Shown here: piece by piece, positions 7,444 to 12,549 of the stretch | Position numbering within the stretch: position 1 is the first letter of the stretch | Layout of the letters: every line of letters starts with the position of its first letter | NCBI GenBank assembly: GCA_947575475.1 | Contig: CANPNN010000025.1 | Span: forward strand, 1 to 12,549 | Direction of reading: 5' to 3' | Length of the DNA: 12,549 nucleotides | Source: an uncultured Pseudoflavonifractor sp. | GTDB lineage: Bacteria; Bacillota_A; Clostridia; Oscillospirales; Oscillospiraceae | Notes under the pieces: model-generated | The model's database searches: none | The model's input: only the letters and a program-made list of their open reading frames with translations | Told to the model about the DNA's origin: nothing | Position numbers and translations under genes: made by a program

Positions 7444-7486
7444 GCGTACAAGATATCCTCCTCTCTTTGATCGTGCTCATGCACGG

Positions 7487-7529
7487 GGAAAGGCCCGGCA
7501 TCCATCAGGATGCCGGGCCTTTCCTTTTT
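7487..7529 (+). terminator. Intrinsic terminator of the PTS operon
   Basis: A perfect 17-bp stem (7487-7503 with 7508-7524, GC-rich core GGCCCGGCATCC) with a 4-nt loop ATCA is followed by TTTTT (7525-7529). On the other strand the stem starts only 10 nt after the stop of the leftward operon but lacks a clear U-tract. It is a strong terminator rightward and at most a partial one leftward. Confidence 0.95.
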
Positions 7530-7534
7530 CAGCC

Positions 7535-10111
7535 TTATCCCAGGTGCAGGATCTTTTTGATATCCTCCCATATCCCCCGGAACATGGCGGCCACCCGGCC
7601 CCAAAAGGTGGCGGCAGGCGCCTCCTGCCGGGGGGCAGTCTCCTCCTCCACATCCTCCGCCTTGATCTCCTGGGTCCGCATCACATACTGCACGCTGCCG
7701 GGGGTGGGATTCCGGGGATCGGTCACAGAGACCGGGTCCGCCCCGGCGTCAATGTTCAAAAGCCCGTCCACCTGACCGGAGTGGGTGTCCCACTCCTCGT
7801 CGATCAGATCCCGGATGGTATTTTTGGCGTCCCGGATGGCGTCCACCTCGTCCAGCCCCACCGTGGCCCTGCGAAGGGAAGCCGAAACTCCGGCCAGGGT
7901 CTCCCGGGTCCCCGCATCCAGCTGAGGTCCCGCAGAGCGCAGCAGCTCCTCCATGGCCGAAAGGGACGCGGCAAGGTCATGGAGCGTGGACTGGGCCGAA
8001 CCCGAAAGGGTCTGCACATCGGTGAGGGCAGCTTGGAGCTCCGGCTCATAGGTATTGAGGATCCCGTTCAGCTCATCCACCCTTTCCAGCAATCCGTCGG
8101 CGGTGACTGTGACCCGGCTGGCCAGATCCCCCAGCTCATCCGCGTGCTCCAGAAGGTCCGCCCCCTCCCCCTCATGCTCCTTCATGGTTTTGAGAAGGTC
8201 CCGGCACAGCCTGGCCAGGGCGGCCAGATCGTCAGTCATGCCGGTATCCCCCACGTCCTCCACCATGTCGGCCAGCTCATCCACCACATTGGCGGTGGGC
8301 CGGGTGATGTTCCGGATATAGCGGTCGATCTCCCCGATCTTGCCGTTGACCACGGGCCGCACCTGGCTGTTGACCAGCTCCAGGGTCTCCACCTGCCCCA
8401 TCAGCTCCGCCTTCTTGTCAGGATCGCTGATAAGAGCCCAAAGCTGCGCGGCAGCCTGCCCCTGCTGGGCAGCGGCCTGGCCCTCCTCACTGGCAAGGAA
8501 AGCGGCGTGATCTGCGGCAAAGTTTGCCCCCATATAGGCCTGGACCTGGGCGGCGATGGCGGCCTGGTTGGCTGTCACAAAGGTCTCCACCGGGTCCGGC
8601 GCCACCCCCGCCGCCCCGCACTGCTGCACATACGCCTGATACATCTGGGCCACCACCTGCTCCTGCACCTGGGACTGATACCCCTGCAGGAAAGCCATCA
8701 GCACAATGCCGTCCCGGTCAAAGGCCACATTGGGGTCAAACTGCTGGAGCGTCGCTTTGTTGGCCTCAAACTGGTTGTGGAGATCTGTCACCGCCGCAAC
8801 ATTTTTCTCCACATCCTCCTTACTGCTCATACCGCTGACCTCAAGCTTATCCATCTGGGGCAGATCCCCCGGATCCCGCAACGCGCTCTCCAGCCGCCGG
8901 AGGGAAAACTCCAGCCCGTCCATGTTCTCCTCCAGGTCCCCCAACTCACTGGCCAGGCTGGCGGCGATATCGGTGGCTCTCTTGTTATAGCCCTCCACAT
9001 CCCCCAGCAGCCCGCCCAGGGCCTTTGTATCCCTCTGGATGGCCTCGACGGTTTTCCGGGTATTCTCCAGCTCGGGTCCCAGCTCCTGCACCGTTCCGTT
9101 GAGCCCATTCAGCGTCTGGTTCAGGTCGGCGATGGCCTGGGAGGCCGTGTCCGCATACCGGTCCAGACTCCCCAGCGTGCCGGCCAGGGCCTTCAGATCA
9201 CCCAGCGCCACGTCGGCTTTGGCATAGACGTCATTTTTCCCGCCCGACACCGTGCCCCGGGCGCTGTCCAGCCGGTCCAGCCCGGCCGCGGCAGTGTTCA
9301 GGTTTCCGGACATCCCCTCCAGGGTGTTGAGAATGGTGTCCATGCTGTCTCCAATGGAGTCCAGGGAATCCTCCCCCTTCTCCTTGGCCTCCCGGAGCTC
9401 CGCCACCTGCTCCAGCTGCTGGAGGGTGGCAGGGACCGCCAGAAGGATAAGCCCCGAGAAGGAGAAGTCCTCGCTTCCCACCCGGATGACGAAATGCTGC
9501 TCCTCCCCGGGCAGGACCATAAAGAGGACCGTCCGCAGGTTGCCCACCATCTGGACCTCCGCCCCGGGGGCCTCCAGAGAGGTGATGTCGTCGTCGTTGA
9601 AAGCCGCGGCGGCGGTCAGCACCAGGTTGCTTTTGCTGTACTCCGAAGCCCGGGGATTCCGGGTCACATCCAGGGCGATCTCCACCAGCCCCGTCCTCCC
9701 CGCCAGGTCCTCGGCCGGGACGGAGGCCCCGTTGAGCCGGTAGGAGACGGCGATATCCCAGGGCAGCTCCTCAAAGGGCTTGGCGGTCTTTCCCTCAAAG
9801 TAGAATTTTTCCGGGGCCTCCTCCCCCAGTTCAAAGATGACGGTATCCCCGTTCACGGTGGGGATACTGTCGTCAGAGAGGTTTATCACCTCGTCATAGG
9901 TCCCGTAGTCAGCGACCGAGGTGGCCCCGTTGAGCCGGTAGCTCTTGACCACGCTGCCCTCCTTCATCTGCCCATAGTAGTCCAGGGTGGCATAGTAGGT
10001 CTCATCGCAGGAGGCGGGGATGGTCACGGCAGATGCGGCAGGCCCGATGGCCCCGGCGGTCATGGCAGCAGCCAAAGTCAAAGCCAAAGTACGTTTACGG
10101 ATGGATTTCAT
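7535..10111 (-). CDS. Large exported coiled-coil protein, partner of the MMPL transporter; family not named
   Basis: An 858-residue protein with a Sec-type signal peptide: basic MKSIRKR, a hydrophobic stretch, and probable cleavage after AASA near residue 28. Residues about 30-230 look like a beta-rich globular region in which SYRLNGA occurs twice (57-63 and 123-129). From about 230 to 775 it is mostly helical, with long coiled-coil runs broken by a Gln/Ala-rich stretch (about 470-560). The last 24 residues (from FWGRV) look like an amphipathic helix, with no transmembrane anchor. I recall similar uncharacterised proteins beside MMPL genes in gut clostridia, but cannot give a family name. The start overlaps the MMPL stop as ATGA, with AAAGGAG 11 nt upstream, so translation is probably coupled. 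Likely role (inference): an extracellular adaptor or scaffold for the transporter, spanning or organising the cell wall. Coding is certain; function is not. Confidence 0.88.
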   Translation of the reverse strand: MKSIRKRTLALTLAAAMTAGAIGPAASAVTIPASCDETYYATLDYYGQMKEGSVVKSYRLNGATSVADYGTYDEVINLSDDSIPTVNGDTVIFELGEEAPEKFYFEGKTAKPFEELPWDIAVSYRLNGASVPAEDLAGRTGLVEIALDVTRNPRASEYSKSNLVLTAAAAFNDDDITSLEAPGAEVQMVGNLRTVLFMVLPGEEQHFVIRVGSEDFSFSGLILLAVPATLQQLEQVAELREAKEKGEDSLDSIGDSMDTILNTLEGMSGNLNTAAAGLDRLDSARGTVSGGKNDVYAKADVALGDLKALAGTLGSLDRYADTASQAIADLNQTLNGLNGTVQELGPELENTRKTVEAIQRDTKALGGLLGDVEGYNKRATDIAASLASELGDLEENMDGLEFSLRRLESALRDPGDLPQMDKLEVSGMSSKEDVEKNVAAVTDLHNQFEANKATLQQFDPNVAFDRDGIVLMAFLQGYQSQVQEQVVAQMYQAYVQQCGAAGVAPDPVETFVTANQAAIAAQVQAYMGANFAADHAAFLASEEGQAAAQQGQAAAQLWALISDPDKKAELMGQVETLELVNSQVRPVVNGKIGEIDRYIRNITRPTANVVDELADMVEDVGDTGMTDDLAALARLCRDLLKTMKEHEGEGADLLEHADELGDLASRVTVTADGLLERVDELNGILNTYEPELQAALTDVQTLSGSAQSTLHDLAASLSAMEELLRSAGPQLDAGTRETLAGVSASLRRATVGLDEVDAIRDAKNTIRDLIDEEWDTHSGQVDGLLNIDAGADPVSVTDPRNPTPGSVQYVMRTQEIKAEDVEEETAPRQEAPAATFWGRVAAMFRGIWEDIKKILHLG

Positions 10112-12240
10112 TGCGGATCGGACTCCTTTCCTTGTGCAGCTTGCAAAGCGGGAATTTTGGAACCTTTCGGCGGCTTGGGGGTCCTCCAGTGCAGGGTGGT
10201 CTTGGCGATAAGGGGTTCAAAGCTCACCAGCACCGAGGGCAGGATCAGCATACACACCAGGGCCGAAATGACCGCGCCCCGGGAGAGCATCAGGCAGATC
10301 CCGCTGATAAGGTCCATGGTGGAGATCAGTGCGACCCCCAGGGTGGAGCAGAAGAACACCAGCGCGCTTGTAAGAATGGATACGTCAGCGGCCCCGGCGG
10401 CCTTCTGGATGGCCTCCTTCCTGTCCAAACCCTTCTGCAGCTCCTCCTGGAACCGGGTGGTCATCAATATGGCGTAATCCACCGTGGCCCCCAATTGGAT
10501 ACAGCTGATGACCGTAGGCGTGATGAAGGCCACCTCTGTCCCGGTGAAATAGGGGATCCCCTGGTTGATGAAGATGGCAAGCTCAATGGTGGCCACCAGC
10601 AGAATGGGGATGGAGATGGACTTGAAGGCGATGGCCACCAGGATAAAGATGGCGATGATGGACAGGTAGCTGGTGACCCGGAAATCCTCGTTTGCCACCT
10701 GGATAAGGTCGTTTGTCATGGCGGCCTCCCCGGTGATGTAGGCGTTGGGGTCATACTGCTTCAAAAGGGCGTTCAGCTCCTCCAACTGCTCTCCCACCTG
10801 ATCGGACGCGGTGACATAGCTGGAGTTGACCATCATCATCTGGTAGCCGTCCTGCTTACAGATCTTTTTCAGGTCCTCCGGAATGAAGAAATCCGGGATG
10901 CCGTCAGGCAGCAGCTTGTCATAGGCCACCGAGCTTGTAATACCGGGCAGAGCGTCGATAGCCTCGGTCAGTTCCTTCATGGAGGCGTGGTCCAGACCGT
11001 CGCTCATAACAATAAAGTGGGTGGAGGCCATGTTGAACTCATCTTTCAGCTTATTGTTGGAGACGATGGAGGGCATATCCTGGGGCACCGCCTCGTCCAG
11101 TTTGTAATACATCTGGGTGTGGTTGTTGGCGTACACCGCCGGGAGAAAGAGGATCAGGAACAAAATCACAAAACCCTTGCTGTGACGCACCACAAAGGCA
11201 TTAAGCCCTGTGGTGTTCAGCTTCAGGCAGCGGTGGTGGTGCTTCTGGATGACATTATCCATCAGAAGAAGGATCGCGGGGAGCACCAGCACCACCGTGG
11301 CAATGCCCAGCACCACACCCTTGGCCATCACAAGGCCGATGTCCCGCCCCAGCGTGAGACGCATGAAACACAGCGCCAGGAACCCGGCGATCGTGGTCAT
11401 GGAACTTCCCGACAGGGACTTGAAGGCGGCTACGATGGACACCGCCATAGCGTCCCGCCTGTCCTCGTAACGAGGGGCTTCCTCCCGGTAGCGGTCATAG
11501 AGAAAGATGGAGTAATCCATGGTCACGCCAAGCTGAAGGACAGCGGCGATAGCCTGGGTAATAAAGGAGATCTCTCCCAACAGAATGTTGGTCCCGAAGT
11601 TGTAGAGGATGGCAAGGCCGATGCTGAGCATCAACGCCACCGGCAGCAGAGAGGATTCCATGGTCACGCACATGGCAATGATGGACAATATCCCGGCCAA
11701 TAGAACGTAAAGGGGCATCTCCTTGGAGATCAGGTCCTTGGTATCCCGGATGAACACCGAAAAACCGGCCAGAAAACAGTTTTTATTGCAGATGCCCCGG
11801 ACGGCGTCGATGGCGTTCATGGTGGCCTCGGAGGCGCCGGGGCTGTCGTACTGGACGATCATCATGGTCGCGTCCCCGGAGAAGAAAATATCCCGCAGAT
11901 CATCGGGAAGCATTTCCGTCGGGAACTGGATCCCGATGATATTGGACAGCCACAGGACGTTGCTGACCCCCGGCACCTCCCCGACCTCCTCCAGCAGGCG
12001 GTTGGAGTATTCCGGCGGCATATCCTCCACAATGAGCATGGTGGTGGCCGCCATTTGAAAGGGGTCCTCCAACAGGGCCTCCCCCTGCACGGAATCCAGC
12101 TCCTCCGGAAGATACGAGAGGATGTCATAGTTGATGCGGGTGGCGACGGCCCCCAGAATACTGGGAATGAGCAGCGCCACGGCGATGGCAGCCACCAGCT
12201 TGGGTTTTCGTGTGAGAGCATGGGCGATTTTTTCCAGCAC
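10108..12240 (-). CDS. MMPL/RND-superfamily membrane transporter
   Basis: About 710 residues with the duplicated RND/MMPL layout: one N-terminal helix, an external domain, a five-helix block, then the same again. Numbered from the upstream GTG at 12249, each half has the family's charged motif on its central helix: LGVTMDYSIFLYDR (240-253) and LGATVDYAILMTTRF (587-600), where the Asp-Tyr pairs are thought to carry proton coupling. External domains lie at about 40-178 and 376-525, and the C-terminus is short and cytoplasmic. Such proteins export lipids, glycolipids or other hydrophobic molecules. Two GTG starts are possible; 12240 is chosen because GGAAGG sits 8 nt upstream, while the GTG at 12249 directly abuts that site. 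The stop overlaps the next gene by 4 bp (ATGA). The substrate is unknown. Confidence 0.93.
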   Translation of the reverse strand: MLEKIAHALTRKPKLVAAIAVALLIPSILGAVATRINYDILSYLPEELDSVQGEALLEDPFQMAATTMLIVEDMPPEYSNRLLEEVGEVPGVSNVLWLSNIIGIQFPTEMLPDDLRDIFFSGDATMMIVQYDSPGASEATMNAIDAVRGICNKNCFLAGFSVFIRDTKDLISKEMPLYVLLAGILSIIAMCVTMESSLLPVALMLSIGLAILYNFGTNILLGEISFITQAIAAVLQLGVTMDYSIFLYDRYREEAPRYEDRRDAMAVSIVAAFKSLSGSSMTTIAGFLALCFMRLTLGRDIGLVMAKGVVLGIATVVLVLPAILLLMDNVIQKHHHRCLKLNTTGLNAFVVRHSKGFVILFLILFLPAVYANNHTQMYYKLDEAVPQDMPSIVSNNKLKDEFNMASTHFIVMSDGLDHASMKELTEAIDALPGITSSVAYDKLLPDGIPDFFIPEDLKKICKQDGYQMMMVNSSYVTASDQVGEQLEELNALLKQYDPNAYITGEAAMTNDLIQVANEDFRVTSYLSIIAIFILVAIAFKSISIPILLVATIELAIFINQGIPYFTGTEVAFITPTVISCIQLGATVDYAILMTTRFQEELQKGLDRKEAIQKAAGAADVSILTSALVFFCSTLGVALISTMDLISGICLMLSRGAVISALVCMLILPSVLVSFEPLIAKTTLHWRTPKPPKGSKIPALQAAQGKESDPQ

Positions 12241-12248
12241 TTCGATCA

Positions 12249-12254
12249 CCTTCC
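12249..12254 (-). promoter_or_regulatory. Ribosome binding site deciding the MMPL start
   Basis: GGAAGG read on the minus strand, followed by TGATCGAA and then GTG at 12240. The spacing of 8 nt favours this start over the GTG at 12249, which overlaps the last G of the site. The continuing TGATC further matches the 16S-complementary GGAGGTGATC. Confidence 0.6.
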
Positions 12255-12257
12255 GGG

Positions 12258-12293
12258 AAAAACAAAAGTGGTGTCCTCCGGTGGGAGGACGCC
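12258..12293 (-). other. 5'-terminal stem-loop and U-rich tract in the MMPL leader
   Basis: On the minus strand GTCCTCC (12290-12284) and GGAGGAC (12279-12273) form a perfect 7-bp stem with loop CACC. It extends to 10 bp with one G-U pair if three upstream bases are included. A TTTTGTTTTT tract (12267-12258) follows two bases after the 10-bp stem. The predicted transcription start (12290) is the first base of the 7-bp stem, so it is more likely a 5' stabilising or regulatory structure than a working terminator. Confidence 0.5.
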
Positions 12294-12296
12294 CTC

Positions 12297-12325
12297 ATCT
12301 TAGAGCCTCCCCCGCCGGAAGTCAA
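12297..12325 (-). promoter_or_regulatory. Vegetative promoter of the MMPL operon
   Basis: On the minus strand TTGACT (12325-12320, 5 of 6 matches to -35) is separated by exactly 17 bp from TAAGAT (12302-12297, 4 of 6 matches to -10). The predicted start is G at 12290, giving a leader of about 50 nt before the GTG at 12240. Confidence 0.75.
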
Positions 12326-12342
12326 CAGTTTCAGCCCCTTTC

Positions 12343-12390
12343 TCATAATTCTTCATAATCAAAACAAGCTCTCTTCATACTTTTTCATAG
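12343..12390. promoter_or_regulatory. Four phased TCATA boxes between divergent promoters
   Basis: CATA occurs at 12344, 12354, 12376 and 12386, each preceded by T. The spacings are 10, 22 and 10 bp, a total of 42 bp or about four helical turns. The boxes lie upstream of both divergent promoters, and the nearest overlaps the poor -35 region of the response-regulator promoter. Tandem direct repeats with 10-11 bp period are typical of OmpR/PhoB-class regulator sites. A fifth, unphased CTCATAG lies at 12419-12425. Confidence 0.45.
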
Positions 12391-12407
12391 ATTTTTCGTC
12401 GCAAATG

Positions 12408-12416
12408 TGATATACT
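12408..12416 (+). promoter_or_regulatory. Extended -10 promoter of the response regulator
   Basis: TG, one base, then TATACT is an extended -10 element. The predicted start is near 12422-12424, about 19 nt before the ATG. No good -35 hexamer is present 16-18 bp upstream (TAGATT at 12388), consistent with an activator-assisted promoter. Confidence 0.65.
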
Positions 12417-12441
12417 CTCTCATAGAAAGAAGGTGGGGAAC

Positions 12442-12549
12442 ATGGACGGCAAGATCCTTATCGTGGACGACGATTCCTCCATCCGTCTCCTGGTCTCCGA
12501 CGTGCTGTCCGACCAGGGACTTACCGTCGTCACCGCCGCCTCCGGGGAG
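12442..12549 (+). CDS. Two-component response regulator, receiver domain (3' end outside window)
   Basis: Only the first 36 codons are in the window. MDGKILIVDDDSS shows the first beta-strand and acidic pocket (Asp9-Asp11) of a receiver domain, followed by helix 1 (SIRLLVSDVLSDQG) and strand 2 (LTVVTAASG). The phospho-acceptor Asp, expected around residue 52-54, and any output domain lie beyond the edge. The ATG follows a GGTGGGG ribosome binding site and an extended -10 promoter. The gene is divergent from the MMPL operon and shares its upstream region, so it may control that operon. The subfamily (OmpR-like or other) cannot be decided from this fragment. Confidence 0.9.
   Translation, partial: MDGKILIVDDDSSIRLLVSDVLSDQGLTVVTAASGE

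Noticed and set aside
7487..7524. Use of the operon terminator for the leftward operon as well
   Set aside because: The stem is symmetric, but on the minus strand it is followed by CCGTGC rather than a T-run. A strong bidirectional terminator is not supported by sequence.
7544..10477. A 977-codon open frame on the + strand opposite the exported protein gene
   Set aside because: Its product is a low-complexity mix rich in Gly, His, Gln and Pro with no domain. It arises because the real minus-strand gene uses G/C third positions, which remove antisense stops. It also crosses the boundary into the MMPL gene.
10033..11703. A 556-codon open frame on the + strand opposite the MMPL gene
   Set aside because: It is antisense to a clear transporter with intact conserved motifs. 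Its composition is biased and it contains no recognisable motif.
12125..12265. A TTG at 12265 with GGAGGA 8 nt upstream, opening a 47-codon minus-strand frame into MMPL
   Set aside because: The spacing is attractive, but the GGAGGA is one arm of the 5' stem, the product is a low-complexity out-of-frame reading of MMPL, and no coupling point at its end is evident.

Overview
The window looks like chromosomal DNA of a GC-rich anaerobic Firmicute, probably a gut Clostridia/Oscillospiraceae member (Flavonifractor/Lawsonibacter-like). This is an inference from AGGAGG-type ribosome binding sites, strong G/C third-position bias, a LevR-type sigma-54 activator with a mannose-family PTS, and a clostridial-style MMPL transporter paired with a secreted coiled-coil protein. 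No RNA genes, CRISPR arrays, insertion sequences or phage genes were seen.

Left part (1-7530, + strand). The window opens inside a LevR-like regulator (AAA+ sigma-54 activator, PRD, EIIA-like, EIIB-like, PRD), which ends at 2212. About 67 bp later lies a textbook -24/-12 sigma-54 promoter (2279-2293). It drives six co-oriented genes: a short-chain dehydrogenase, a BtpA/SgcQ-family TIM barrel, PTS EIIB (mannose/fructose/sorbose family), a single-polypeptide EIIC-EIID fusion, a VOC/glyoxalase-fold protein, and a second, divergent BtpA/SgcQ-family protein. A perfect 17-bp stem with a U-tract (7487-7529) terminates the operon. The layout suggests that a PTS imports and phosphorylates an unidentified sugar or sugar derivative. 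The dehydrogenase, the two BtpA barrels and the VOC protein would then process it, and the regulator would sense PTS phosphorylation state. No EIIA gene is present in the window.

Right part (7535-12240, - strand). A two-gene operon reads leftward: an RND/MMPL-superfamily membrane transporter followed, with a 4-bp ATGA overlap, by an 858-residue exported coiled-coil protein of a family I cannot name. The translational coupling suggests one cell-envelope machine. A good vegetative promoter (TTGACT-17 bp-TAAGAT) precedes the transporter. Its predicted start site coincides with the first base of a perfect 7-bp stem.

Right edge (12442-12549, + strand). The first 36 codons of a response regulator are divergent from the transporter operon. 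The roughly 200-bp divergent region carries both promoters and, between them, four TCATA boxes spaced 10, 22 and 10 bp, so all four fall on about the same DNA face. This is a candidate site through which the response regulator could control itself and the transporter operon.

Every gap between genes is under 300 bp. The largest are 12241-12441 (described above), 2213-2353 (promoter region) and 3969-4083 (no recognisable element apart from the EIIB ribosome binding site).
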